64,000 nucleotides of DNA from Paenibacillus glycinis (GTDB lineage Bacteria; Bacillota; Bacilli; Paenibacillales; Paenibacillaceae), in assembly GCF_009909185.1 (NCBI RefSeq), contig NZ_JAAAMV010000001.1:62001-126000 (forward strand). Reading direction: 5' to 3'. A model generated the notes under the pieces. That model ran no database searches and was not told the DNA's origin. It saw nothing but the letters and a program-made list of their open reading frames with translations. Shown one piece after another: positions 34,281-42,714 of this stretch (position 1 is the first letter of the stretch; every line of letters begins with the position of its first letter). Made by a program: the position numbers and the translations under genes.

Positions 34281-35756
34281 TCATTCGTTGAGATAAAGAT
34301 TAACCTTGTTCTGAATAAGCTTGGCGACGTCCGCCGCCGATTTCTGCCCCTTGAAGAAAGCCTCGCCCTCTTCGGATACGATCTCGCCGATCCTGGACGG
34401 TTTCCCGACGGCGTGAACCGCACCCGTCAAATAGCCGTCGAGCCGATCGAGCATCGCGCCGTCGGCTTTGACGGTCACGCCGTCGGCGGGACCGTTCGGC
34501 GCGGTGCTGACCGTTCCCGCCTTGCGTAATTGCTCGGTCTGCTTGGTATAGGCGATTCGGCTGATCGGGAAGCCCCCAAAGGAGATATCGCTGATCGAGT
34601 AGCCGGAGGCGGCGTTATCGTCGTGAACGGTCGCCGCTTCCTCGGATACGAGGAAGGCGATGAACTTCCAGGCTTCCTTCTTGTAGGGCGAGCCCGCGTT
34701 GACGCCGACGGTCTGGTTCGTCTGGAAATACCCGCCCGGTCCGAGCTCCGGCGCATGCGGCTTCGCATAGAGCTTGGCGTGGCCGTCGAAGGAATCCATG
34801 GCGAACAAATAATCGGTCAGTGATTGAACGGGGACTTCCCGGAAATATGTGGGTACCGCCCCTTTCCCGACGCCGCGATCGAGCTGCTTGGCCACGCCCT
34901 CGTCGAACATCGACTGGATCCGCTGAAGCATTCCGATGAAGGCCGGCGAATCGAACTTGGCTTTGCGGCCCGCTTCATCGACGTACAAGGGATAATTTTC
35001 GCTGACCATCTCGCCGAGCATGTAATCCTTGGTGCTGAGCAGCACCGTCGTATCGCCGCCCTTCTGCGCAAGCCGCTTCGCGACGGCCGTGAAATCGTCC
35101 CATGTCCAGTTCTTGTCGTCGATCTGCTCGCCGGAACGTCCGATTGCATCCGCATCGCCGATCAGTCCGTCCAGATAGAACGAAAGCGGCATGGCGTAAA
35201 GTCCCCCGCCGATCTCGGCGTTGTCCAGCACGTTGGCAAAATAATCGGTCTTGTCGAACGATTCGTCCTGCGTCATCAGATTCTTCAGATCGGCGAGCAG
35301 ATGACGGCTTGCGTAGTTGTCCGTCGGAAGCAGATCCATCTCGAGCAGATCGGGGCCTTTGCCTGCAAGCATCGCCGTATTGGTCGTCGTCACGTATTTC
35401 TCGATATTCGCCTCTTGGGAATCGATGTCCTTGAACTCGCTTTGCGTATAGGTCAGCTCGATCGTGATATTCGGATGCAGCGATTCGTACTTCTTCACGG
35501 ACGCCTTGAGCTGCGCGCTCGGATTGACCGTGGCGAATACGAGTTTTATCGGCTTGGACGGATCGGCGGTTTGATCTTCCGGAGCCTGTGCGGGGAGATC
35601 GACGCTTCCTTCGTCCGTCCCCTCCCCTCCGGCATGATCGCCGGCTTCTTGTCCGGGAGCCGTCGGCGGCGTTCCGCCATTCGCGTTATTGCTGCTGCAA
35701 GCAGAAAGCGCGAGCACGATCAGACCGAGCGTAATGGACAACCCTTTCTTTATCAT
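34281..35756 (-). CDS. Extracellular solute-binding lipoprotein (family 1), orphan
   Basis: This 491-residue sugar-type ABC solute-binding protein starts at ATG 35756 after GGTGA. The signal peptide ends in the lipobox LSAC with the lipid-modified Cys at residue 20, followed by a Gly/Ser/Asp-rich linker. The body has typical SBP_bac_1 motifs: PIKLVFATVNPSAQLKASVKKY, LLEMDLLPTD, NAGSPYKKEAWKFIAFLVSEEAA. No permease or ATPase gene is adjacent, so it must share a transporter encoded elsewhere or act as a sensor. Confidence 0.92.
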   Translation of the reverse strand: MIKKGLSITLGLIVLALSACSSNNANGGTPPTAPGQEAGDHAGGEGTDEGSVDLPAQAPEDQTADPSKPIKLVFATVNPSAQLKASVKKYESLHPNITIELTYTQSEFKDIDSQEANIEKYVTTTNTAMLAGKGPDLLEMDLLPTDNYASRHLLADLKNLMTQDESFDKTDYFANVLDNAEIGGGLYAMPLSFYLDGLIGDADAIGRSGEQIDDKNWTWDDFTAVAKRLAQKGGDTTVLLSTKDYMLGEMVSENYPLYVDEAGRKAKFDSPAFIGMLQRIQSMFDEGVAKQLDRGVGKGAVPTYFREVPVQSLTDYLFAMDSFDGHAKLYAKPHAPELGPGGYFQTNQTVGVNAGSPYKKEAWKFIAFLVSEEAATVHDDNAASGYSISDISFGGFPISRIAYTKQTEQLRKAGTVSTAPNGPADGVTVKADGAMLDRLDGYLTGAVHAVGKPSRIGEIVSEEGEAFFKGQKSAADVAKLIQNKVNLYLNE

Positions 35757-35916
35757 TGTTTTGTCACCTTTCCGGGTACACTCATACTGGGTTTTGGGCA
35801 AGTGTCCCGATTTACAATGTAAAGGAGGGATGTGTTCAACGCTTCATCGACTTGTAAACAAGTTGTCTCTGCCTCCCGGCGGGCAGAACGAATCGCTTTC
35901 TTGCCAGGCATGGAAA

Positions 35917-35946
35917 GGCGGCCAATTCGAATTCGATTTGGCCGCC
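35917..35946 (-). terminator. Hairpin terminator after the 155-residue hypothetical gene
   Basis: GGCGGCCAA and TTGGCCGCC form a 9-bp stem with a 12-nt loop, followed on the minus strand by a short T run (TTT). It lies about 55 nt past the stop of the gene at 36001 and before the promoter of the solute-binding protein. Confidence 0.6.
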
Positions 35947-36000
35947 TCAAAGCAAGACTGATTTTAATCTTGAATCGATATACGGATGCCTTGCGTTCCT

Positions 36001-36468
36001 TTATGCCGATCCCGATGTATCCGGACCGTCCGGACCATCGATAATATCCACGACGCCGACGGCAAGAACCGTGACCGCGGCTGCTCTTCCCAGCTTCTTG
36101 GCGCCTTCTCTCATGAGCGCTTTATCGTTGTCCTTGATGCCGGTCATCAAATCGATTCCGCTGTCGACCACGTATTCGAGTCCTTGGCCGGCGCTTTTGA
36201 CCGTTGTCGTTACAACGTCTCCGAGTTCGCCCAGGCCAGTCTGCGTTTGATGCTTATCCGACGTAATCAAGCCGGCTCCTACGTCCCATACGCCGCTCGC
36301 GGCTTGACCGGCGATTTCCCCCGTCTTCGCCGTCACTCGTTCCACGTCATTGCCGATTTCTTTAATGTACTCGCTGTGCACGAGCTCTCCCGCAACGCGC
36401 ACCGTGCCTCCAAGCACTTTGCCCGTTACATCTCCCGCCAGCTTCCCAATGCCCTTCAGAAAATCCAT
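36001..36468 (-). CDS. Hypothetical Gly/Ala-rich amphipathic protein
   Basis: This 155-residue protein starts at the ATG 36468 (MDFLKGIGKLAGDVTGKVLGG), eight bases after GGAGG. It is rich in Gly, Val and Ala with repeated amphipathic segments (VRVAGELVHSEYIKEIGNDV, TTVKSAGQGLEYVVDSGIDL) and a hydrophobic stretch near the C-terminus (AAAVTVLAVGVVDII). It may bind membranes or oligomerise. No family or function is recognised. Confidence 0.75.
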   Translation of the reverse strand: MDFLKGIGKLAGDVTGKVLGGTVRVAGELVHSEYIKEIGNDVERVTAKTGEIAGQAASGVWDVGAGLITSDKHQTQTGLGELGDVVTTTVKSAGQGLEYVVDSGIDLMTGIKDNDKALMREGAKKLGRAAAVTVLAVGVVDIIDGPDGPDTSGSA

Positions 36469-36668
36469 CTCAGACACCTCCGTCGCTTCTGTTCTTCTAT
36501 TATAACGGTTATTGACGTTCTTCGTTTCAATTAAACTTATCGAGGATGCCCCTTGCGAATTCGGGAGATTTTATAACTTGTAAACATCATTTTAGACAGT
36601 TAAAATAGAACATAATCAAATCCTGGTCCGACTAGGAATCCGAATTCGATCGATGGAGATGAATCGCT

Positions 36669-37256
36669 ATGGAATCGTCCGATTTCCTATTTATCGGCAA
36701 TCAGTTTACCGCGGATTTCGTGAATACGCGGAAAACGATCAAAGGCGAGCGCACCGAGCTGCTGACCTCCTGGGAGGAGCTGACGCGGTGGCTGGAGCAA
36801 GCCGGCAAGGCCCATGTCGTCACGGGAAGCGGCGACGCGCTCCCGGAAGAGGAACGAGCGGACCTGCTTCGGCGCATTATCGCTTTCCGGGGCAAGCTGG
36901 AGCAGGCGTTCGCCGCGATCGAAGACGAGCGGACGCTCCCGGCTCCGTTCGTCGCCTCGCTCAACGATGAGCTGTCCGGCTATCGCAGCTATTGCCAGCT
37001 CGACGCGACCGAATCGGGCGTCGCGGCCGTGCGCCATTATGACGTATCGCAGCTGCCTGCGCTGTTCCTGGAGGAAGCCGCGCTGTTCTTCGCGTCCTTC
37101 AAGCCGGACAATCTGAAGAAATGCGAGAACGAGACCTGCATCCTCCACTTCTACGATACGAGCCGCAATCAGCAGCGCCGCTGGTGCAGCATGGACAGAT
37201 GCGGCAACCGCATGAAGGCGAATCAGCATTACCACCGCAGGAAGAGCGGCAGCTGA
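36669..37256 (+). CDS. CGNR zinc-finger protein with ABATE domain
   Basis: This 195-residue protein has an N-terminal ABATE domain (FIGNQFTADFVNTRKT, LTSWEELTRWLEQAG). The C-terminal CGNR zinc finger has CENETCILHFYDTSRNQQRR, then WCSMDRCGNRMKANQHYHRR. The four Cys bind zinc and the finger is thought to contact DNA, so it is a probable stress-type transcription regulator. It stands alone on the plus strand and is followed by a strong hairpin terminator. Confidence 0.92.
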   Translation: MESSDFLFIGNQFTADFVNTRKTIKGERTELLTSWEELTRWLEQAGKAHVVTGSGDALPEEERADLLRRIIAFRGKLEQAFAAIEDERTLPAPFVASLNDELSGYRSYCQLDATESGVAAVRHYDVSQLPALFLEEAALFFASFKPDNLKKCENETCILHFYDTSRNQQRRWCSMDRCGNRMKANQHYHRRKSGS

Positions 37257-37641
37257 CGCTTTCCGTCGACGCCGTCAAGGACGAGAGGCGACACATTAGC
37301 CCGCTTGCAATGCGATTATCTCGCTTTCGACACGCTACCTCGTTTGCGATACCATAGCTCGTATGCGATGCAATCAGTCGATTGCGACACGTAAGCCCGA
37401 AAATATTGCGCTGCCTGCGGCTTCGATGCCGGTTCGGCTGTCATTCCCTGCGCAAGCCGTGCCGTCTGCGGCGAAGCGCCCAAAAAGACTCCCCTCCGCT
37501 CAGCGGCACGGGAGTCTTTTTGGTATACCCGGACGAGCGCCGCTGCAGGACGGCGGCATGTCCCGGAGAATAAAATTGGCAAAGGCAACCAATACTACCA
37601 TCGGCTTATTCAAGCATGGCTAGCGCAAAGGAGATGCAACC
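37257..37641. other. Intergenic region with terminator between CGNR gene and catalase
   Basis: This 385-bp region holds no gene that I can support. Besides the hairpin at 37480-37523 it carries the catalase leader. Short similar phrases such as CGATTATCTCG/CGATAC occur near 37310-37385 without clear meaning. Confidence 0.5.
37480..37523. terminator. Strong 14-bp hairpin, bidirectional terminator
   Basis: CCAAAAAGACTCCC (37480-37493) pairs perfectly with GGGAGTCTTTTTGG (37510-37523). The T-rich arm serves as the U tract on either strand. It ends the CGNR transcript and insulates the catalase gene. Confidence 0.8.
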
Positions 37642-39207
37642 GTGGCAGAAGACGATAACCTCTTAACCAATCGGCAAGGACATCCGATTACCAACAATCA
37701 AAACATCCGAACCGTCGGCAACCGCGGTCCGGCGACGCTCGAAAACTATGATTTCATCGAGAAAATCAGCCACTTCGACCGCGAACGCGTGCCGGAACGC
37801 GTCGTTCATGCGCGAGGCGCCGGCGCCCACGGCGTCTTCGAGGCGTACGGAACCGTCGGCGGGGAACCGGTAGCGAAGTACACGCGCGCGAAGCTGTTCC
37901 AGGAGAAAGGCAAACGAACGCCGGTCTTCGTGCGCTTCTCCACCGTCGTCCACGGGAACCATTCGCCGGAGACGCTTCGCGACCCCCGCGGCTTCGCGGT
38001 CAAGTTTTACACGGAGGACGGCAACTGGGATCTGGTCGGCAATAACCTCAAGATCTTCTTCATCCGCGACGCGGTCAAGTTTCCCGACATGATCCACGCG
38101 TTCAAGCCGGACCCGCTCACGAACGTGCAGGACAGCGAGCGTTTCTTCGACTTCTGCGCCAGCTCGCCCGAATCGTTCCACATGGTGACCTTCGTCTATT
38201 CGCCATGGGGCATCCCGGCCAATTACCGCATGATGCAGGGATCCGGCGTCAATACGTACCGCTGGGTGAACCCGGAAGGCAAAGCCGTGCTCGTGAAGTA
38301 TCACTGGGAGCCGAAGCAGGGCATCAAGAATCTGACGCAAAAGGAAGCCGGCGAGATTCAGGCGACGAATTTCAACCATGCGACCCAGGATCTGTACGAG
38401 GCGATCGCGCGCGGAGACTTTCCGGAATGGGAGCTGCTCGTTCAGATCATGAGCGACGACGAGCATCCGGAGCTGGACTTCGATCCGCTGGACGATACGA
38501 AGCTGTGGCCGAACGACCGCTTTCCTTGGCTGCCGGTCGGCAGAATGACGCTGAACCGGAATCCGGACGATTATTTCACGGAAGTGGAGCAAGCCGCGTT
38601 CGGCGTAGGCGTCCTGGTCGACGGCTTGGATTTCTCCGACGACAAGATGCTGCAGGGACGAACGTTCTCCTATTCCGATACGCAGCGCCATCGCGCGGGC
38701 GCGAACTACCTGCAGCTCCCCATCAACGCCCCCAAGAAACGGGTCGCGACCAATCAAAGCGGCGGACTCATGCAGGTCAAAGTCGACCGCGCCCCCGGAC
38801 AAAATCCGCATATCAATTACGAGCCGTCGATGCTCGGTGGGCTTGTCGAGGCGAAGCAGCCGGGCAAGGAGCATGAGCCCTTCGTGCAAGGAAACCTGGT
38901 GCGCCGGTCGATCGACCGGCAGGACAACACCAAGCAAGCCGGGGAAACGTTCCGGAATTTCGAGGAATGGGAGAAAGCCGAACTGATCGCCAACCTCGTA
39001 GGGGACCTCTCGCGCTGCGATGAGCGGATCCGAACCCGGATGATGCAGCTGGCGGCAGAAGCCGACGAAGAGTACGGCCGCCGGCTGAGCGAAGGATTGG
39101 CGCATGCCGCGAAGGACGGCTCCAGCCGGAAACCGCTGGGCAATCGGAAAGGCGACCAAGCTCCGGGGGATGCCGTGCGCAAAGGACATGAAGCCGAGCC
39201 ATATTAA
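37642..39207 (+). CDS. Heme catalase (monofunctional, KatX-like)
   Basis: This 521-residue monofunctional catalase dismutates hydrogen peroxide. The start is GTG after AAAGGAG. The active-site His is in [11 protein letters not shown], the distal Asn in [19 protein letters not shown] and the proximal heme Tyr in [14 protein letters not shown]. The N-terminal TRQGHP-TNNQN-like block and the overall length resemble Bacillus KatX, the spore catalase, but I cannot prove orthology. It opens a 5-kb oxidative-stress block. Confidence 0.96.
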   Translation: MAEDDNLLTNRQGHPITNNQNIRTVGNRGPATLENYDFIEKISHFDRERVPERVVHARGAGAHGVFEAYGTVGGEPVAKYTRAKLFQEKGKRTPVFVRFSTVVHGNHSPETLRDPRGFAVKFYTEDGNWDLVGNNLKIFFIRDAVKFPDMIHAFKPDPLTNVQDSERFFDFCASSPESFHMVTFVYSPWGIPANYRMMQGSGVNTYRWVNPEGKAVLVKYHWEPKQGIKNLTQKEAGEIQATNFNHATQDLYEAIARGDFPEWELLVQIMSDDEHPELDFDPLDDTKLWPNDRFPWLPVGRMTLNRNPDDYFTEVEQAAFGVGVLVDGLDFSDDKMLQGRTFSYSDTQRHRAGANYLQLPINAPKKRVATNQSGGLMQVKVDRAPGQNPHINYEPSMLGGLVEAKQPGKEHEPFVQGNLVRRSIDRQDNTKQAGETFRNFEEWEKAELIANLVGDLSRCDERIRTRMMQLAAEADEEYGRRLSEGLAHAAKDGSSRKPLGNRKGDQAPGDAVRKGHEAEPY

Positions 39208-39244
39208 GCGCGCAACAAGCTCAGGCGCAGCCGCGCGTTCACGC

Positions 39245-39283
39245 AAAAACAGACTCTGCCCGAAGAGGGGCGAGTCTGTTTTT
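39245..39283. terminator. Bidirectional terminator between catalase and peroxiredoxin
   Basis: AAAAACAGACTC pairs with GAGTCTGTTTTT around a GC inner stem. The position between convergent genes and the A/T flanks on both sides make it usable from both directions. Confidence 0.85.
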
Positions 39284-39326
39284 ATTGTCCGTATGCATCG
39301 GGTTGTCTTTCCGGCATGCATGCGTA

Positions 39327-39890
39327 TTAGAGCGTTTTGTCGCCGGGCTTCCAGTTGACCGGGCACAGGCCGCCGGATTGCAGGGCTTGCAGCACGCGCA
39401 GCGTCTCTTCGACGCTCCGGCCGACGTTCATGTCCGTCACGACCTGATAGCGCAGGATGCCTTCGGGATCGATAATGAACAAGCCGCGGTGAGCCGCGCC
39501 CGACGCATCGTCGAGAATGCCGTACGCGTGGGCGGTTTCCTTCGTGAAATCGGACGCGATCGGGAAGCGGATGTCGCCGATGCCGTTCTTGTCGACGGGC
39601 GTCTCGATCCAGGCGCGGTGCGTATAGACGCTATCCACGGAAGCGCCGACGATCTCGCAGTCGAGCGCCTTGAATTGCTCGTAGCTGTCGCTGAAGCCGA
39701 CGATCTCCGTCGGACAGACGAAGGTGAAGTCGTACGGCCAGAAGAACAGCACGAGCCACTTGCCGCGGTAATCGGCCAGCGCGACCGTTTCTTCGAGCGA
39801 TTCCAGGTTTTTCGTCGACGGGAGTTTAAAATCCGGCGCGGGCAGGCCGACTTTGGCGAACGGGTAAGCGACGGCAGGTTGATTATTCAT
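39327..39890 (-). CDS. 2-Cys peroxiredoxin (AhpC/TSA family)
   Basis: This 187-residue peroxiredoxin starts at MNNQPAVAYPF (ATG 39890, after AGGAGG with a long 12-nt gap). The peroxidatic Cys59 is in FTFVCPTE and the resolving Cys176 in GGLCPVNW, so it is a typical 2-Cys enzyme. It reduces H2O2 and organic peroxides with electrons from thioredoxin-like partners. It is the last gene of a trxB-glutaredoxin-peroxiredoxin cluster, which supplies a complete NADPH-to-peroxide chain. The long N-terminal extension of the open frame is not translated. Confidence 0.94.
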   Translation of the reverse strand: MNNQPAVAYPFAKVGLPAPDFKLPSTKNLESLEETVALADYRGKWLVLFFWPYDFTFVCPTEIVGFSDSYEQFKALDCEIVGASVDSVYTHRAWIETPVDKNGIGDIRFPIASDFTKETAHAYGILDDASGAAHRGLFIIDPEGILRYQVVTDMNVGRSVEETLRVLQALQSGGLCPVNWKPGDKTL

Positions 39891-39928
39891 CGTAGAGTTG
39901 AACCTCCTGTTAGTGGGTGAATTGGGGT

Positions 39929-40177
39929 CTAGGCTTGAAGCTCGGCGACGGCGCGATTGAGCTGGGTCTGGTTGAAGCCGAGAATCTTCGCCTCTCCGAT
40001 GACCGTCACGGGCACGGAACGCATGCCCGTATTCCACAGTTCCTCGGCGAATTTCTCTTCTTGGTCGATGCTGCGCTCCTCATAAGCAACGCCTCGGTCG
40101 CTCAGGAACGATTTCACCTGCTTGCAATAGTTGCAGTGCGTGCTCGTATAGACAATGACGGGATTCGTGTCGGACAT
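39929..40177 (-). CDS. Glutaredoxin/NrdH-like redox protein
   Basis: This 82-residue small thioredoxin-fold protein has the active site CNYC (Cys15, Cys18) and the cis-Pro motif SVPVTVIGE. It probably passes electrons from the neighbouring thioredoxin reductase to the peroxiredoxin, since it is encoded between the two. The ATG follows GAAGGAGGAAG. The NrdH-like branch is reduced by thioredoxin reductase rather than glutathione, which fits Bacillota. Confidence 0.93.
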   Translation of the reverse strand: MSDTNPVIVYTSTHCNYCKQVKSFLSDRGVAYEERSIDQEEKFAEELWNTGMRSVPVTVIGEAKILGFNQTQLNRAVAELQA

Positions 40178-40259
40178 CGTTCTTCCTCCTTCGTTCTTAT
40201 GCGTTCAACATGTTGCGTTCAAATTCGCATGCTTATATCATTCAAGCCGATCCGCGCCA

Positions 40260-41204
40260 TCAGACCGCAGCGGTCTCCGGCACCTCGGCGGCTTCCAGGA
40301 ACCGTTCGCAATCGAGGGCGGCCATGCAGCCCGTTCCGGCGGCGCTGATCGCTTGGCGATAACGGCTGTCCTGCACGTCGCCGCAGGCGAATATGCCGGG
40401 AATATTGGTCTCGGTCGTACCGGGAGTGACGACCAGGTAGCCATGGCTGTCCGTCGTCAGCTGCCCGCCGAGAAACTTCGTGTTCGGCGAGTGGCCGATC
40501 GCGATGAAGATCCCGTTCGTCTCGAGCAGCTCTTGTTCGCCGGTCTCGTTGTTCAGCACTTGGAGCCCTTTCAGACCGGATTCGTCCGCGACGACTTCAA
40601 GCGGCGTCCGGCCGAGCGCCCAGCTGATCTTCGGGTTGGCCCGCGCGCGATCCTGCATGATTTTGGAGGCGCGAAGCTCCTCGCGGCGATTGACGATGAC
40701 GACTTCCGAAGCGAAGCGCGTCAAGAAGTTCGCTTCCTCCATGGCCGAATCCCCGCCGCCGACGACGATGATTTTTTTGCCGCGGTAGAAGAAACCGTCG
40801 CAGGTGGCGCAGGTGCTGACGCCGCGGCCGATGTTGTCGCGTTCGCCCGGGATGCCTAAGTATTTGGCCGATGCGCCGGTGGAGATAATCAGCGTCTCGG
40901 CCTCCAGCTCGCCGAGCCCCTCGACCTTCAGCGTGAACGGCCGCTTCGACGTATCGATCTCGTTGACCCATCCCGTCTTGAACTCGGCGCCGAACCGCTC
41001 CGCTTGCTTGCGCATATTGTCCATGAGCTCGGGACCCATGATGCCGTCCGGGAAACCGGGGAAGTTCTCGACCTCCGTCGTCGTCGTGAGCTGGCCGCCC
41101 GGCTCCGGTCCTTCGATGACGAGCGGGTTCAGGTTCGCTCTTGCCAGATAGATGGCTGCCGTCAATCCGGCGGGGCCGGTACCGACGATAATCGTTTTGC
41201 GCAT
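40260..41204 (-). CDS. trxB: Thioredoxin-disulfide reductase
   Basis: This 314-residue FAD/NADPH flavoenzyme has FAD-binding GTGPAGLTAAIYLARA at the N-terminus, the redox pair CATC (Cys132, Cys135) followed by DGFF, and NADPH-binding VVGGGDSAMEEA. The C-terminal FACGDVQDSRYRQ is also standard. AGGAGG precedes the ATG. It is the first gene of the trxB-Grx-Prx cluster. The 22-bp operator-like sequence just upstream is shared with the Fur-family gene nearby, which suggests peroxide- or metal-responsive control. Confidence 0.95.
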   Translation of the reverse strand: MRKTIIVGTGPAGLTAAIYLARANLNPLVIEGPEPGGQLTTTTEVENFPGFPDGIMGPELMDNMRKQAERFGAEFKTGWVNEIDTSKRPFTLKVEGLGELEAETLIISTGASAKYLGIPGERDNIGRGVSTCATCDGFFYRGKKIIVVGGGDSAMEEANFLTRFASEVVIVNRREELRASKIMQDRARANPKISWALGRTPLEVVADESGLKGLQVLNNETGEQELLETNGIFIAIGHSPNTKFLGGQLTTDSHGYLVVTPGTTETNIPGIFACGDVQDSRYRQAISAAGTGCMAALDCERFLEAAEVPETAAV

Positions 41205-41220
41205 CGCGTTTCCCTCCTGT

Positions 41221-41242
41221 TTTATATTTAGATTTAGTTTAA
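41221..41242 (-). promoter_or_regulatory. 22-bp operator-like sequence upstream of trxB
   Basis: This AT-rich 22-mer ends in TTAGTTTAA on the plus strand. It matches the sequence at 42513-42534 at 20 of 22 positions and sits at the same place, immediately upstream of the ribosome site. It is AT-rich and partly symmetric, as Fur/PerR boxes are. Confidence 0.6.
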
Positions 41243-41400
41243 ATATTGGCTACAAAAAAATCATACCACCCATGCGAAAGGCTTGCATGAAGGTATGATG
41301 AAGGCATCATGAAGGTCTGATGAAGAGATGATAAAGGTTGGATGAAGAAGTCCTGCCCCATTCGCCGAAGCCGCGCCGGGACCGGCCCGGCGCCCAGAGG

Positions 41401-42099
41401 TTACTCCACGATCCGATAGCCGACGCCGCGAACCGTCGCGATATAGACCGGGCTTTTCGGATCGTCGCCGAGCTTCTGCCTGAGGCTCTTGATGTGCACG
41501 TCGACCGAGTTGCTGCCCCCGAAGTAACCGTCGCCCCAGATGGCTTCCATGATCGCCTGACGCGTCAGGACGCCGCCGTCCGACGACAGCAGGACGCGCA
41601 GCAGGTCGAACTCCGTCTTCGTCAGATCGATCTTCGCCCCGCGGCGCAGGACGGTCATCCGCTTCAGATCCATCTCGACGTCCTTGAAGCGCAGCCGGTC
41701 GGACGCCGTTTCCGCTGGGGCAGGGGGATTGCTTTGGCCCGCAAGCGATTCGATCCTCGCGATCGCCGTCTCGAGCGCGGCTGGCCATGCCAGCGTATGT
41801 CCGGCGGGGACGGGCGAAGGCGTCCGTTCTCCGATCAGGTACAGGCGCTCCGAAGTCGCCGCTTCGGCAATCGTTCCGTCTTCTTCCGTTCCCCAAGTCC
41901 GATCCACGACGATCAGGTCGTTTTGCAGCAGCGGGAGAATCGGCTCCTTGGCGTTGTGAAACGTCAGCACGTCGTAGCAGCGTGCCATCAGCTCCGAGAC
42001 CAGCCCCTGCAGGAGCGCCGGAAACGGGCTGATGACGACGATCCGCTTCGTCGTTTCGCAGAAAGCTCCTTCCGGAAACGGGACAGGCGATTCGTTCAT
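41401..42099 (-). CDS. Atypical response regulator with OmpR-type winged helix
   Basis: This 232-residue regulator starts at MNESPVPFPEG (ATG 42099), overlapping the Fur-family stop as ATGA. The C-terminal winged helix (LTKTEFDLLRVLLSSDGGVL, AIWGDGYFGGSNSVDVHIKS, IATVRGVGYRIVE) is of OmpR/PhoB type. The N-terminal receiver-like domain lacks the acidic pair after the first strand (RIVVISPFP) and no clear switch Lys is seen. It is therefore probably not phosphorylated, and no kinase is adjacent. Cotranscription with the Fur-family gene suggests a link to redox or metal stress. Confidence 0.88.
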   Translation of the reverse strand: MNESPVPFPEGAFCETTKRIVVISPFPALLQGLVSELMARCYDVLTFHNAKEPILPLLQNDLIVVDRTWGTEEDGTIAEAATSERLYLIGERTPSPVPAGHTLAWPAALETAIARIESLAGQSNPPAPAETASDRLRFKDVEMDLKRMTVLRRGAKIDLTKTEFDLLRVLLSSDGGVLTRQAIMEAIWGDGYFGGSNSVDVHIKSLRQKLGDDPKSPVYIATVRGVGYRIVE

Positions 42100-42500
42100 T
42101 GAACCGTTCGGTCGTTCGACGCTCGGCATTCCCCGCACACCCCTTTAAACAAAAATTGTTCCTCCGATATCGAATATCCGGTCTCTTCCTCGATGTGCCG
42201 AAGCCATTCCTTCGGCGACTCGGTCATCACTTCGCTTACTTTCCCGCAGGAAACGCAGACGATATGCTGATGGTCCTCGGTCCGGGAATCGTACCGGCTC
42301 GCGTCTCCTTCCAGCTTCAATTCCCGAATCAGCCCTTGCTCGGTCAGATAGCGAAGCGAATTATAGACGGTCGCGTACGCGACGCTCTGGCCCTGGGTCT
42401 TGAGACGGTCGATAATATCCGAGGCGGTAGGATGATCGTGCGACTCCGTTAAGATGTCCAAGATCAACCTTCTCGGCGCGGTCAAGCTTTGACGGGACAT
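42096..42500 (-). CDS. Fur/PerR-family metalloregulator
   Basis: This 134-residue repressor has an N-terminal winged helix (APRRLILDILTESHDHPTAS, VAYATVYNSLRYL) and a C-terminal metal-binding domain. The latter has HQHIVCVSCGKV and CGEC, the two CxxC structural zinc pairs. The oxidative-stress neighbourhood favours PerR over Fur, but the exact sensor residues were not resolved. Its leader contains the 22-bp sequence also found before trxB, so autoregulation is likely. Confidence 0.92.
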   Translation of the reverse strand: MSRQSLTAPRRLILDILTESHDHPTASDIIDRLKTQGQSVAYATVYNSLRYLTEQGLIRELKLEGDASRYDSRTEDHQHIVCVSCGKVSEVMTESPKEWLRHIEEETGYSISEEQFLFKGVCGECRASNDRTVQ

Positions 42501-42512
42501 GCGATCGCCTCC

Positions 42513-42534
42513 TTTATATTTATACTTAGTTTAA
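42513..42534 (-). promoter_or_regulatory. 22-bp operator-like sequence upstream of the Fur-family gene
   Basis: This sequence is 20/22 identical to the one upstream of trxB (41221-41242). It covers the region just before the ribosome binding site, where repressor binding would block initiation. It is the candidate autoregulatory box. Confidence 0.6.
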
Positions 42535-42714
42535 GTTTAGCACTTTTATAAGATTCGTCAAGGCGGGGGCATCCCAGCCCCAAGGAGCCGAAGCAACCGC
42601 TTCGCATAAGGCCGGACGTGAACGAGAACACTAGGAGCAAGCGCAAAAAAGCGCGGAACGCGTCCCGAGGACGCTATTCCGCGCTGTTTGTGCAGGCTTC
42701 CGAATCCCATAGAT

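Noticed and set aside
37663..39366. Minus-strand open frame of 567 codons
   Set aside because: Antisense to the catalase gene, which has all heme and active-site motifs.
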